A DNA stretch of 64,000 nt from Cellvibrionaceae bacterium (GTDB lineage: Bacteria > Pseudomonadota > Gammaproteobacteria > Pseudomonadales > Cellvibrionaceae): NCBI GenBank assembly GCA_002707785.1, contig PANW01000042.1:248986-312985 (forward strand), in the 5' to 3' direction. The translations under genes were made by a program, and so were the position numbers. The notes under the pieces are model-generated. The model saw only the letters and a program-made list of their open reading frames with translations, had not been told where the DNA came from and did not search any database. Of this stretch, positions 45,491 to 55,597 are shown in pieces. How positions within the stretch are numbered: the first letter of the stretch is position 1; each line of letters begins with the position of its first letter.

Positions 45491-46441
45491 CTAAGGTAAT
45501 TGAACGGTTTCGACGATCTGTACGCCCAAGGGGATGTCCGCAGTAGCGCTGCTTGAGTCGTTTATGTTTGAAGCCCCGATAGTCGCTTCATCGTAATCAT
45601 ATTCAGAGCGTTCACCCTGACGATCGAGCGGTAAATTGACGAAATCAAACAGCTCGCGATCCGCGAGCTGGCTAGGCGAAACGTTTTGAATGGACTTAAA
45701 AATACGCTCGACTCGACTGACATCGTTTTTTTCCCATTCCATCAACATCCCCTTCACCGCTTGGCGCTGAAGATTCTCTTGAGAGCCACAGAGGTTGCAC
45801 GGAATAATCGGGAATTGCTTGTGATCCGCGTAGGCAATCAAATCGGCTTCACGGCAATAGGCCAAGGGACGGATGACAACATTGCGCTGATCATCAGAAC
45901 GCAGTTTAGGCGGCATTGCTTTCAGACGACTGCCGTAGAACATATTCAGAAACAGCGTTTCGACGATATCATCCATGTGATGACCCAAGGCCAGTTTGGT
46001 CGCGCCAATCTTTTCAGCAAAGGCATAGAGCGTCCCCCGTCGCAGTCGAGAACACAGACCGCAGGTTTTTTGCCCTTCTGGAATTTTCTCCCGCACAACA
46101 CTGTAAGTGTCTTTATCAACAATATAGTAAGGTACCCCGATAGACTCGAAATACTCTGGCAGCACATGCTCGGGAAAGCCGGGCTGCTTTTGATCCATGT
46201 TGACCGCGACCACGTCAAACCGAATGGGCGCGGTTTTTTGTAGGTGCAACAAAATGTCCAACATGGCAAAGCTGTCTTTACCCCCGCTGATGCAGGCCAT
46301 CACCACATCGCCCTCTTCGATCATGTTGTAGTCGACAATAGCGTTTCCCACATTTCGACGAAGTCGCTTGTGCAGCTTATTGACTTCTAGGCGCTGTTTA
46401 CGCTCGTCGCTGGATGAAGGTTGGGGCTGAAGATCAGTCAT
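45491..46441 (-). CDS. ttcA: tRNA 2-thiocytidine(32) synthetase TtcA
   Basis: This PP-loop ATPase adds sulfur to C32 of certain tRNAs. The ATP loop is [15 protein letters not shown] (about residues 47-61). The iron-sulfur cysteines are in TCGLCSR (about 125-131) and IPCNLCGS (about 216-223). [16 protein letters not shown] is a further hallmark. The start at 46441 is chosen (316 residues, as in E. coli with 311), since upstream residues are not conserved; the ribosome-binding site is weak. A 50-residue acidic/Ser-rich tail follows the core. Confidence 0.92.
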   Translation of the reverse strand: MTDLQPQPSSSDERKQRLEVNKLHKRLRRNVGNAIVDYNMIEEGDVVMACISGGKDSFAMLDILLHLQKTAPIRFDVVAVNMDQKQPGFPEHVLPEYFESIGVPYYIVDKDTYSVVREKIPEGQKTCGLCSRLRRGTLYAFAEKIGATKLALGHHMDDIVETLFLNMFYGSRLKAMPPKLRSDDQRNVVIRPLAYCREADLIAYADHKQFPIIPCNLCGSQENLQRQAVKGMLMEWEKNDVSRVERIFKSIQNVSPSQLADRELFDFVNLPLDRQGERSEYDYDEATIGASNINDSSSATADIPLGVQIVETVQLP

Positions 46442-46745
46442 GGCAAAACCTGGCACATCGGAGGTGATTTTAAGGCCGGCTATTGTACGGATTTTGTGCG
46501 GCACAAGAAACCGGCAAGTTCACTCATCAACTTTGCCGCTCTAGCGGCACACTTCTGCCCACTGGCGATAGTTTGAGCAATGGCTTCTGACCGCTCGACA
46601 GGAGCAAGAGCCAGTATCTATAAGCCCTGCGAAATAAGCACGAGCAGCTCATCTCGTTTGGCACAGGCATTGCAATTCCCTTTGTAGAAACTACCAGGCC
46701 TCAGCCAAGAGCCTGGACGTAGCCCATTTTTAGGAGTGACTTTCT

Positions 46746-47507
46746 ATGGCCATTTTGCAATCTGTTCTGCAAAAATTTAGCCGCAAAGCCAGCACCATCG
46801 ACGTTGACCAAGGCGTTCGCTCTCTGTCGAGCAAAATCGCGAATTACGCCCCCTTATTCGAACTTCAAGAAAAGCGTCAGTTAATCGAAGTCATCAGTGA
46901 TCGTACCGGTGAAACCTATCAGAGTATGATTCTGGCCATCGATCTAAACCAACTCCATATTGAGCTCGATGAACTCTTCCCCCAACCGGCCGACTTTATC
47001 TACCAGCCGGGGGATACCTTTACCATTAAGCACCACCATCAAGGGCTTATTTTGTCCTTCTCCTGCCAGCTCAGCAGTATTGTCATGAGCTTGTCCTCCC
47101 CTATTTACTCACTATCGCTGTCCGACGAGGTGCAATATCAGCAACGCCGCCGCTCTACTCGTCTCACTCTCAGTAAACAGCAACCGCTGTCGGTAAGACT
47201 GCAATCGCCTCGGCGAACCCCTTGGTATGCCACCGCCAATAATATCTCGGCTGGAGGCATGCGATTGGTCATCGGCGGCAATGTGCTTGATCAACTGCAT
47301 CACAACAGCTATCTACCCGAATGCGAATTCCGTTTTAACGACGAATTTCAAGTGCGGTGCCAGGCTCGAGTCAAAGGCTTCCGATTCTTACGACGCCCCT
47401 ACCGCCATACCGAGCTCAGCATTGAATTCAAAGACATCGGACCTCAACAACGAAACCAGCTACAACATCTGATCGAAGCGTTTGGCACCTCCGTTGAGGC
47501 GGCCTGA
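46746..47507 (+). CDS. PilZ-domain c-di-GMP receptor, FlgZ/YcgR-like flagellar brake
   Basis: A 253-residue protein with an N-terminal YcgR-like beta domain (about residues 40-125) and a C-terminal PilZ domain (about 130-245). The c-di-GMP motif is present as QRRRSTR (RxxxR) and NISAGGMRL (NxSxxG). It would bind c-di-GMP and slow the motor. In Pseudomonas flgZ lies just after flgN; here it lies 11 kb away, but size and domain order agree. An AGGAG site precedes the ATG. Confidence 0.83.
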   Translation: MAILQSVLQKFSRKASTIDVDQGVRSLSSKIANYAPLFELQEKRQLIEVISDRTGETYQSMILAIDLNQLHIELDELFPQPADFIYQPGDTFTIKHHHQGLILSFSCQLSSIVMSLSSPIYSLSLSDEVQYQQRRRSTRLTLSKQQPLSVRLQSPRRTPWYATANNISAGGMRLVIGGNVLDQLHHNSYLPECEFRFNDEFQVRCQARVKGFRFLRRPYRHTELSIEFKDIGPQQRNQLQHLIEAFGTSVEAA

Positions 47508-47687
47508 CGCACAAATCATCTTTTGATTATTTCGATGAATGACTTCAGAATGCGCGCAAGATGCCGTTAAAAGCAAATATAGAGAGCTCCTGATAGACCT
47601 ACAAATGCCGGCTATCAGGCAAAAGTAGGTTTTCGAACTATGCTTTTCACATACGATATAAGCAGATCAACAGCTGGAAAATGAATC

Positions 47688-49259
47688 ATGCGTAAAATGG
47701 GACCGGTGACGGGACGAGAAGTCACTTTTGCGAGCACAGATGAAATTGTCTCCGCAACCACAGACAAAGGTGTCATCACATTCTGCAATGACACCTTTTG
47801 TAGAATCGCCGGATACAACCGGGATGAGCTGATCGGTCAAGCCCACAATATACTGCGCCATCCCGATATGCCGGCTGCGGCCTTTCAAGGCCTGTGGGAC
47901 ACCATCAAGCAGGGCAAACCTTGGATGGGAATTGTCAAAAACCGCTGTAAGAATGGCGATCACTATTGGGTAGATGCCTATGTCACTCCCCTGCGGGAGA
48001 ACAATCAAGTCACCGGCTATGAGTCGGTGCGTTTTAAAGCCGATGCGGCCGCCATCCAACGTGCTGAAAAAACCTATCAGCGTATCAACAACGGACAAAA
48101 CCCCATTCCCGCCCTGGAAAAATGGCGCCACAAGTTAATCGATTTTACGCTGACAACCGCAGTCGTACTCACAGTATTGTTGATTGACTTGGCCGTTTTT
48201 GCCGAACTTTCCGCAATTGCAGGTGTGATGGCTATATTTACCAGCGCCGCGGCCGGTGTTCTCAGCACTTGGCTCGCGCAGCGGGGTCAAAATGAAGCCG
48301 CAACGTTGGCTCGGCGGGAGATCAATGATCCCTTAGCCGCCTACATTTATACCGGTCGTGGCGATGCCGTTGGTGAAATTGAACTGTCGCAATTGGCTCA
48401 GAAAGCCCGACTCCGCACCGCCCTAGGTCGCTTTGTGGAATCTTCTAAAGAAGTCATGCAGCGCTCGGAGCTCGCTCTGGAGCAATCGCGTTGCAGCCAC
48501 AACGGTATGACAGCCCAGCTGCAAGAAACTGAAAATGTAGCCAGATCCATGCAACAAATGTCATTGGCCGTGCAAGAAGTCGCTGCCGGAGCCACCCAGA
48601 CCTCTACGGCTACCAACGACGCAATCAATCAAGTCGCCCATGGTAATCAAGTACTCAGCGGGGCCAGCGGGGCTATTCAGGGGCTTTCTAGCACCGTATC
48701 AGACCTTGGTACAGTGATTGATCGACTCTCTGCTGATAGCGCTCAAATTGCCAGCGTGGTGGATGTAATCCGCGGCATTGCAGAGCAAACCAACCTGCTT
48801 GCACTAAACGCCGCCATCGAGGCTGCACGAGCGGGCGAGCAAGGCCGAGGATTTGCCGTGGTAGCCGATGAAGTCCGCACCTTAGCGCAGCGCACCCAAG
48901 AATCGACACAACATATTCAGGACATTATTGAGAAGCTCGGCAAGGCGACCAATGATGCCTCCGACAACATGGGCTCCTGTCTCAATCTTGCCGACAAAAG
49001 CGTTGAGGAGATGAATAACGTCAGCAGTGCGTTAAGCGGTATCTCAGAGTCTGTCGGTATGATTGACACTATGTCACAACGCATTGCATCAGCCGCCGAA
49101 GAGCAGTCTGCCACTGCCATTGGCGTTGAACAAAACACACAGTCGATCTCGGACATTGCCTCGCAGACACAGCAAGAAGCCGAATCTGCGGCTCAGCTCA
49201 GCCAAGAAATGGCCGATCTGACTCAGAAACAATTTCATTTGGTTGAGAGATTCAACTGA
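47688..49259 (+). CDS. aer: Aer-like PAS-domain chemoreceptor
   Basis: A 523-residue energy/redox taxis receptor. The PAS domain (about residues 20-115) contains [19 protein letters not shown] and [14 protein letters not shown], as in Aer, which binds FAD. Two close hydrophobic segments (about 150-200) anchor it, with no periplasmic domain. The signalling hairpin includes [20 protein letters not shown] and [16 protein letters not shown] (about 360-400). A classic C-terminal CheR/CheB-docking pentapeptide is absent; it ends HLVERFN. Confidence 0.87.
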   Translation: MRKMGPVTGREVTFASTDEIVSATTDKGVITFCNDTFCRIAGYNRDELIGQAHNILRHPDMPAAAFQGLWDTIKQGKPWMGIVKNRCKNGDHYWVDAYVTPLRENNQVTGYESVRFKADAAAIQRAEKTYQRINNGQNPIPALEKWRHKLIDFTLTTAVVLTVLLIDLAVFAELSAIAGVMAIFTSAAAGVLSTWLAQRGQNEAATLARREINDPLAAYIYTGRGDAVGEIELSQLAQKARLRTALGRFVESSKEVMQRSELALEQSRCSHNGMTAQLQETENVARSMQQMSLAVQEVAAGATQTSTATNDAINQVAHGNQVLSGASGAIQGLSSTVSDLGTVIDRLSADSAQIASVVDVIRGIAEQTNLLALNAAIEAARAGEQGRGFAVVADEVRTLAQRTQESTQHIQDIIEKLGKATNDASDNMGSCLNLADKSVEEMNNVSSALSGISESVGMIDTMSQRIASAAEEQSATAIGVEQNTQSISDIASQTQQEAESAAQLSQEMADLTQKQFHLVERFN

Positions 49260-49464
49260 TAACCGGACACATAAGAAGCCAGCACCAACCCATCGCTCAA
49301 GCGACGGCCAACTTTGCCAAACAGTAACTTTTTTATATGCCAAATGGTAACTGGGGCCGACTTGCCTAGCCCCTGAATCTCGAGCAATGATTCAGTGGGC
49401 TCAATAGCCTTGCGTTTACTTGCTAGCCTCCTACAATGTCGCCAATCCATATTCAGAGGCGAGC

Positions 49465-50796
49465 ATGAGCGATACACCTTCTATCCTTGGCGACACTAAA
49501 CACACAGCAGAATCCATTACCGAGCTGGATCGCCAGTACGTGTGGCACCCCTACGCCTCATTTATTGACGCCCCCCCCATCTATGCGGTGGAATCGGCTA
49601 GCGGTTGCACCCTGACCTTAACCGACGGGCGACAACTGCTCGATGGCATGTCCTCTTGGTGGTGTACCATCCATGGCTACAATCACCCCACCTTAAACGC
49701 CGCCGCCAAACAACAGATCGACAAGATGTCGCACGTCATGTTTGGCGGCCTCACGCATCAACCGGCCGCTGAATTGGCTCAGCTATTGGTTGAGATTACT
49801 CCCCCCAACTTAAGCAAAGTATTTTTCTCGGATTCGGGTTCCGTGGCTGTGGAAGTCGCCATGAAGATGGCCGTCCAGTATTGGCACAGTCAGGCTCAGC
49901 CACACAAGAACAAACTGCTCAGCTTACGCAGCGGCTATCATGGCGACACCATTGGTGCCATGTCGGTCTGCGACCCAGTGACGGGTATGCACCATCTATT
50001 TAAAGACAGCCTCACTCAACAACATTTCACAGAAGCACCTATCGCAGGCTTCGATACGCCTTGGAAAGCAGAATACATTCAGGATTTTGAGCAACAGCTG
50101 TCCTCTCATCACCACGAGCTCGCAGCGGTCATTTTGGAGCCGATTGTGCAAGGTGCCGGCGGCATGCGTTTCTATCCACCAGAATATCTCCGCCAGGCAC
50201 GTAAGCTCTGCGATCAGTACAAGGTGCTTCTCATTGCTGACGAGATTGCCACCGGCTTTGGTCGAACAGGAAAACTGTTTGCCTGCGAACACGCCGACGT
50301 AGAACCCGATATCCTATGCCTCGGCAAGGCGCTCACCGGCGGAACCATGACGATGGCAGCTACGCTTTGCTCTGACAAGATCAGTGACGGAATCTGCCGG
50401 GGCGAAGCCGGCGTCTTTATGCACGGCCCTACGTTCATGGGTAACCCGCTGGCGGCAGCGACCGCTTTAGCGAGCACCCGCCTGCTATTGAGCGACGACT
50501 GGCAAAGTAACATCCAACGTATTCATCGGCAGCTGAGCGAAGGCCTCTCCCCCTGCAAAGACTACTCACACGTGCAGGAAGTAAGATGCCTAGGCGCCAT
50601 TGGTGTAGTCGAGATGCAACAGCCGGTGGATATGGCAAAGATTCAAGAAGCATTTATCAAACAAGGAGTGTGGATTAGGCCGTTCGGAAAACTCGTCTAC
50701 GTTATGCCGCCCTACGTTATGAGCGACGACGAATTGAAGCAGCTGACGCAAGCGATGGTCGCCGTACTCGCCGATGAGTCACTGTTTCAATCGTAA
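49465..50796 (+). CDS. bioA: adenosylmethionine-8-amino-7-oxononanoate aminotransferase BioA
   Basis: A PLP enzyme of biotin synthesis that uses SAM as amino donor to make 7,8-diaminopelargonate. It has 443 residues from the ATG at 49465, which follows AGAGG; an upstream in-frame TTG adds only non-conserved residues. Hallmarks are VWHPYASF (about residues 24-31), DGMSSWWCTIHGYNHP (about 58-73), IADEIATGFGRTGK and the Schiff-base lysine in CLGKALTGG (about 286-294). No other bio gene is adjacent, so it stands apart from the usual bio operon. Confidence 0.92.
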   Translation: MSDTPSILGDTKHTAESITELDRQYVWHPYASFIDAPPIYAVESASGCTLTLTDGRQLLDGMSSWWCTIHGYNHPTLNAAAKQQIDKMSHVMFGGLTHQPAAELAQLLVEITPPNLSKVFFSDSGSVAVEVAMKMAVQYWHSQAQPHKNKLLSLRSGYHGDTIGAMSVCDPVTGMHHLFKDSLTQQHFTEAPIAGFDTPWKAEYIQDFEQQLSSHHHELAAVILEPIVQGAGGMRFYPPEYLRQARKLCDQYKVLLIADEIATGFGRTGKLFACEHADVEPDILCLGKALTGGTMTMAATLCSDKISDGICRGEAGVFMHGPTFMGNPLAAATALASTRLLLSDDWQSNIQRIHRQLSEGLSPCKDYSHVQEVRCLGAIGVVEMQQPVDMAKIQEAFIKQGVWIRPFGKLVYVMPPYVMSDDELKQLTQAMVAVLADESLFQS

Positions 50797-50853
50797 TTAC
50801 TCTGCCAGAAGCCCAAGGACGGGTGAGCCGTAAATACGGCCTGCTAGCTCGCG

Positions 50854-52548
50854 TCAATCCAATCGATAGACAACAGTGACTGTGCTTCCTCCATCACTGT
50901 AAACCACCGAATCACAAAGCGAGCGAATCAAATCAATGCCACGCCCAAATGAATGATCCTGTTCGTTTACATCGAAGTCGCTCACGTGTTGCAAGGCCTC
51001 TACATCAAACCCTTTGCCTGAATCACTCACAATGATTTTTAGCTTATTAGTATTGGTTCCGGTCAACTGCAAGCTGAGGTCAATAGAACCGCCATTCAAA
51101 GTCTCCAGCCGCTGTCGACGCAAGCGATAGTAGCGCTCAAACCCATCGGTCGTTTCCTTAATCGCGGAATCAAGTTCCAACAAACCATGCTCGAGTGAAT
51201 TGTTGATTAGCTCACTGAGTAACGTGTATAAAATATCAAGATGGGATTTAAAAGTTACATCCCCGCCCAACAAACGCACCACCTCTGCGACTAGATCCGG
51301 CTTGCCAAGTTCATCAGGCGTTAGTGAAAAGCTCAGTGTCCAAGGTAATGACAGCGATCCGTCACCCGTATCTCGATGAGCCAGCCCGTCGGCATACTCC
51401 ACCGGGCAACAGGTTAGCTCGACCAATGTCATGTCATCAGTTTGTTCTGCCTGCTGACGATACTCATTAACGGCCTCATAGATCCGATCTACATAACAGT
51501 CTGCAGGTGTCGCCAGTAACGCCTCGAGACGCTCCTCACCAAACATCTGCCCCTGATCATCTTGGCTTTCTATAATTCCATCGGTGTAGATGACCACCCG
51601 AGTACCCGCGGGCGGATTAACGACATCCACAGTTGCATCGAACTCATGATCGTCCAGAACCCCTAAAGGCATATGTTGAGCTTGTAATCGCTCGACCACT
51701 CCCCCCGAGGGTGAAACCAACAACAGATCGTTTATGCCACCCACCCAGTAACTGAGCCGATCTCCGTTCGCCGACAACTCCATGATTGCCGCGCAAAAAA
51801 ACATGTTGCTGGGCAACAGCCCCTGCAATTTGTGATTAATTTCTGTTGCCAGTTCAGCAATACTCGCCTGCTTATTGCTCATGGCGTAGAAAATATCCGC
51901 CACCGGAAGACAACCAATAGCCGCAGATAAACCGTGCCCGGTAAAATCACCCAAAACCAAATACACACCGCCCGAAGGACTGGGTGCAGCCAAAAATATG
52001 TCGCCATTGAACATCGACATCGGTGAAATTCGGTGCTTGAGATTTCGACAGTCGGAACCTACTCGCTGCAGTCCATTTTGAAATACGTGTTCAACAATGG
52101 CGTGTTCGCGATCCATCAAGCGCTGATGATAAGACAGCCGTTCATTCGTTTCCCGCAACTCTTGATAGAGATTAGCGGTGCGCAAATGTGCTGCAATTTT
52201 CGCTAGCAACACACTTTCATTGACAGGTTTGGAGATAAAATCATCACCGCCGGCACTGAGACATTCTGCCAAAGCCTGATCTTCATCTAAGGCCGTTACG
52301 AAAACAATGGGGATGAAACGATCGGTAATTGCTTCTTTGATACGTTTGGTGGCTTCACGACCATCCATGACCGGCATATTGACGTCCATCAATATCACGC
52401 CGATCGAGGCATCACTAACTACCCGATCCAGAGCTTCCTGGCCATTGGTGGCAAAACAGGATTGATAGTCGTGATCTTCGAGAATAAACGCCAGTAGGTC
52501 GAGATTGTACTGGTGATCATCAACGATCAGCACTTTCATCTCGTTCAA
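50854..52548 (-). CDS. hsbR: HsbR-like response regulator with PP2C phosphatase and HATPase domains
   Basis: A 564-residue three-domain protein. The receiver (about residues 1-125) has LIVDDHQYN, the phospho-acceptor in ILMDVNMPVMDG and the lysine in FISKPVN. The PP2C/SpoIIE-type phosphatase (about 185-385) has LGDFTGHGLSAAIG and VIYTDGIIES. The C-terminal GHKL ATPase (about 425-560) has ELINNSLEHGLLE, DSGKGFD and FGRGIDLIRSL. It is built like HsbR of Pseudomonas, which both phosphorylates and dephosphorylates the STAS protein HsbA. It follows the STAS gene by 12 bases. Confidence 0.85.
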   Translation of the reverse strand: MNEMKVLIVDDHQYNLDLLAFILEDHDYQSCFATNGQEALDRVVSDASIGVILMDVNMPVMDGREATKRIKEAITDRFIPIVFVTALDEDQALAECLSAGGDDFISKPVNESVLLAKIAAHLRTANLYQELRETNERLSYHQRLMDREHAIVEHVFQNGLQRVGSDCRNLKHRISPMSMFNGDIFLAAPSPSGGVYLVLGDFTGHGLSAAIGCLPVADIFYAMSNKQASIAELATEINHKLQGLLPSNMFFCAAIMELSANGDRLSYWVGGINDLLLVSPSGGVVERLQAQHMPLGVLDDHEFDATVDVVNPPAGTRVVIYTDGIIESQDDQGQMFGEERLEALLATPADCYVDRIYEAVNEYRQQAEQTDDMTLVELTCCPVEYADGLAHRDTGDGSLSLPWTLSFSLTPDELGKPDLVAEVVRLLGGDVTFKSHLDILYTLLSELINNSLEHGLLELDSAIKETTDGFERYYRLRRQRLETLNGGSIDLSLQLTGTNTNKLKIIVSDSGKGFDVEALQHVSDFDVNEQDHSFGRGIDLIRSLCDSVVYSDGGSTVTVVYRLD

Positions 52549-52560
52549 GAAAATCCCTCC

Positions 52561-52866
52561 CTATTCGATCGTAAATTTCTTATCGAATCTCGATATGGCG
52601 AATATTTTTCTGACTTGAGGGTTGGTGTTAATAAGACGAATATCCGAGCACCGACCATCCCAATATTTTTGCATGTTAATCAGCATCCCCAATGCCGAAC
52701 TATCCATGTAATGAGTGCTGCGGAAATCGATAATAAACTGCGCGGCTCCTTTGACACTCACAGACTCATAGGCTCGGCGAAACTCTTCAACACAATTAAA
52801 GTCGAAGGTTTCATCCAATGATATCTCGTAGCACCCAGCGCTGACCGTCTTTATGGTGATCGCCAT
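52561..52866 (-). CDS. hsbA: HsbA-like STAS-domain anti-sigma antagonist
   Basis: A 101-residue single STAS domain. The phosphorylatable serine is in YMDSSALGMLINMQ (about residues 51-64), after the conserved FIIDFRSTHYMD strand. In Pseudomonas HsbA, depending on its phosphorylation, binds FlgM or the cyclase HsbD and so switches between swimming and surface life. The adjacent HsbR-like kinase/phosphatase supports this role; a partner HptB is not in the window. Confidence 0.83.
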   Translation of the reverse strand: MAITIKTVSAGCYEISLDETFDFNCVEEFRRAYESVSVKGAAQFIIDFRSTHYMDSSALGMLINMQKYWDGRCSDIRLINTNPQVRKIFAISRFDKKFTIE

Positions 52867-52948
52867 TGAAAACTCCCCTGGTTAATAAAAAATGTGTTTC
52901 TACTCTACGTCTAACCTCGTTCTTTCACCATAGACACAAACTGCCTGC

Positions 52949-54094
52949 CTAGAACAGATCGGCCTCTCCTGCAGACAAAGAGGCGACTACGCTACTCGCT
53001 TGAATACGCTGCTGAACGATTTCTTTCAACTGCGAGACTTCAAATTCCGACACCTGATCACGGTCCTTTGGCAAACTGGCCAACGCACTCTTTAAACCGC
53101 TGATTTTTTCGCTGAGACGACTGACTTCTTGGCTGACAATATCGGCAAACTGCAAAGCGGTAATTGCGCTATTGACATCGTGATGAGTTTTTTCACTGGC
53201 GTCAGCCATCTTGCTTACGCCATCAGAGACCCCTTGATTAACGTTCTCAAGCTGCTGCAGCATGCCATCCAGATGCCCCTTAGCATCAATGGCGATACTC
53301 ATGTCCAGCGATGCAATTTCGCCTACCACCTTCTCAACTCGAGTAATGGTAGATTTTGCAACTTCGGCCTTTTCTCGGATTTGATCATTCAAAAGACTGG
53401 AGCTCTGTGAGAGCTTACGCACTTCATCGGCGACCACGGCAAAGCCTCGACCGGCCTCTCCTGCTCTCGCAGCTTCGATGGCCGCATTAAGCGCCAACAA
53501 ATTGGTTTGGTCAGCGATCCCTCGGATATCGTTGATGAGTAAGAACATACTATCAAAATGCTGAACCATGTCTTGGATGTTGTGTACGGCACTGACACTC
53601 TTGTCGCTAACGTCGACAAACAGCTTCACATAATCATCCAATATAGTGCCGACTTCTTCGGCAAAGTGACTGAGGGTCACTGCCTCGCCGTCAGTGTCAC
53701 CCGGGGACCCTGAAATTTCAGCGACGAGCTCGTGCATCAAACTCTGCTGTTCTTGCGCTCGCGCAGATAGGCCTTGAAAGCTTTGAGAGAGAGATTCAAC
53801 GCTTGTGCCGACCACGTCATTAATATTCCTACCGCTGGTCTCTAAAGCCTCGCACAGCACGCCTCCCTCAAGGTCGAGCACTTCGCCTACTTGAATCAAA
53901 GCGCGCTCCACATCGTCACTCGGTTCGACCTTGTCTTCAGATCCAAGGCCACACCGGGCAATCATCACCCCGTTCACGACCGCGCCGCCAACGATTACCG
54001 CTACAGTGGCCTCCACCCCAAAGACCAGACACACAATTAGGGCCGCCGTCCAAGTAACACCAGACACGACCAACAGTTTGACATTCGACTCCAT
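52949..54094 (-). CDS. methyl-accepting chemotaxis protein without periplasmic domain
   Basis: A 381-residue receptor. Two hydrophobic segments lie at about residues 7-25 and 28-45 with almost nothing between, so sensing must be in the membrane or cytoplasm. The signalling domain (about 120-330) has [20 protein letters not shown] and [16 protein letters not shown]. No HAMP domain is evident. It lies 82 bases from the STAS gene, in the same direction. A GCCGATAT segment upstream (54128-54135) resembles a sigma-28 -10 box, but the -35 is poor. Confidence 0.85.
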   Translation of the reverse strand: MESNVKLLVVSGVTWTAALIVCLVFGVEATVAVIVGGAVVNGVMIARCGLGSEDKVEPSDDVERALIQVGEVLDLEGGVLCEALETSGRNINDVVGTSVESLSQSFQGLSARAQEQQSLMHELVAEISGSPGDTDGEAVTLSHFAEEVGTILDDYVKLFVDVSDKSVSAVHNIQDMVQHFDSMFLLINDIRGIADQTNLLALNAAIEAARAGEAGRGFAVVADEVRKLSQSSSLLNDQIREKAEVAKSTITRVEKVVGEIASLDMSIAIDAKGHLDGMLQQLENVNQGVSDGVSKMADASEKTHHDVNSAITALQFADIVSQEVSRLSEKISGLKSALASLPKDRDQVSEFEVSQLKEIVQQRIQASSVVASLSAGEADLF

Positions 54095-54518
54095 GAATCA
54101 CTCACCAATTGCAACATGACTATAGGGATATCGGCCAAGTTGAGAATTATTGATGGGCAATTTGGCAGACAATCAAAGAAAGCCTAGTCCTTGTGCCAGA
54201 GGTTTGCCAACGACAATGGATTGCGAGAGTAGAGTTTGTTGCGCGGCCGTTCACCGTTGCTGATAATCAGACGTTAATGGCCGCTAGAAGCAGAGGTGAA
54301 TGTCGACAAGAGGCGCCAGGTCAAAACGATAGAGGCAGGAACGAAGAAACCCCCGATCCAACACTATCGCGCCCTCTTGGCGATCTCGGAGTACAACATT
54401 CTGTATATAAAGAAGGGATAAAACCCCTCGTCGAGGGGCTTATCGGGAATACAAAAAAGGCCCTGCGCTAGCTCGCCTAGCACGACCGGAGCACTGAGGG
54501 TCCTAGCATGGCGGGAGC
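54095..54518. other. 424-base gap between trpS and the chemoreceptor
   Basis: The left part may hold the receptor promoter; the right end holds the trpS terminator. A 92-codon plus-strand frame in between has no ribosome-binding site or recognisable motif and crosses that terminator, so I do not call it a gene. Confidence 0.55.
54418..54440 (-). terminator. intrinsic terminator after trpS
   Basis: Minus-strand hairpin CCCCTCG-A-CGAGGGG followed by TTTT, about 80 bases past the trpS stop. The palindrome is perfect with seven pairs before the loop opens. Confidence 0.7.
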
Positions 54519-55526
54519 TTAGCCTATCGGGCGAATACCCACTGATTTTCTGCACTTGGCCAACAAAGGCGAACTGAAAGAACGCGCTTTTTCAGCGCCT
54601 TGCTGCAGTTTTTCTTCAATCGCTGCAGGATTGGCCAACAGCTCGTTATAGCGCTCTCGAGCCTCCGCCAGCTCTCCATTAACCAACTCAAACAACTGCT
54701 TCTTGGCTTCACCCCAAGCGATGCCATCGGCAAATGCCTGACGCATATCGACGGTTTGTTGCTCACTGGCAAAAGCCTGCCAAATTTGAAACACCGTGGA
54801 GCTATCGGGATCTTTCGGCTCTCCGGGCTCCAGCAAGTTGGTTTTGATTTTGTTGATGTGTTTTTTCAGTTGTTTTTCGGTCAAGAACAGAGGAATGGTA
54901 TTGCCGTAGCTCTTGCTCATTTTACGACCATCGAGCCCTTGCAACACCGCCACCTTGTCATCAACTACGGCTTCAGGAGCCACAAAGTGCTGGCCATAGT
55001 GATGATTAAAACGCGCCGCGATATCGCGAGCCATCTCGACGTGTTGAATTTGATCTTTGCCGACAGGTACTTTGTTGGCGTTAAACATCAAAATATCAGC
55101 TGCCATCAGCACAGGGTAGCTATACAAACCCATGGTCACGCCGTAATCCGTATCTTCACCCGCCTCTTGGTTGGCGGCAACGGCCGCCTTATAGGCGTGA
55201 GCACGATTCATTAAGCCTTTCGCAGCCATACAATTGAGCATCCAGCACAATTCTGGGATCTCTGGAATGTCAGATTGACGGTAAAACACCACATTATCAG
55301 TATCCAGCCCTAGCGCCAGCCAAGTGGCCGCGATTTCCATAGTGGACTGATGAACTTGTTCAGGGTCCTGACATTTAATCAACGCGTGAAAATCGGCCAA
55401 GAAGTAAAAAGACAGATTGTCCTGATTCTGACTAGCGGCAATCGCCGGACGAATGGCGCCGACATAATTACCAAGATGAGGTGTACCGGTGGTGGTAATG
55501 CCAGTGAGGATGCGTGATTTTGCCAT
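54519..55526 (-). CDS. trpS: tryptophanyl-tRNA synthetase
   Basis: A 335-residue class Ic synthetase charging tRNA-Trp. The HIGH-type motif is [15 protein letters not shown] (about residues 13-27) and the KMSKS motif is [16 protein letters not shown] (about 198-213). Length matches the bacterial enzyme (334 in E. coli). It precedes no obvious operon partner; a terminator follows. Confidence 0.95.
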   Translation of the reverse strand: MAKSRILTGITTTGTPHLGNYVGAIRPAIAASQNQDNLSFYFLADFHALIKCQDPEQVHQSTMEIAATWLALGLDTDNVVFYRQSDIPEIPELCWMLNCMAAKGLMNRAHAYKAAVAANQEAGEDTDYGVTMGLYSYPVLMAADILMFNANKVPVGKDQIQHVEMARDIAARFNHHYGQHFVAPEAVVDDKVAVLQGLDGRKMSKSYGNTIPLFLTEKQLKKHINKIKTNLLEPGEPKDPDSSTVFQIWQAFASEQQTVDMRQAFADGIAWGEAKKQLFELVNGELAEARERYNELLANPAAIEEKLQQGAEKARSFSSPLLAKCRKSVGIRPIG

Positions 55527-55597
55527 AATTCTACTAGTGCTCTAATAAACTTCGAAGTGGCGCTATGATACTAGGCGACCCACGCCGAAGCCAGCCT

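Noticed and set aside
50827..50840. GCCGT-AAAT-ACGGC hairpin between bioA and the HsbR-like gene
   Set aside because: Only five pairs and no T-run on either side; too weak to call a terminator.
54193..54471. 92-codon plus-strand frame
   Set aside because: No ribosome-binding site, no motif, composition unlike a protein, and it crosses the trpS terminator.
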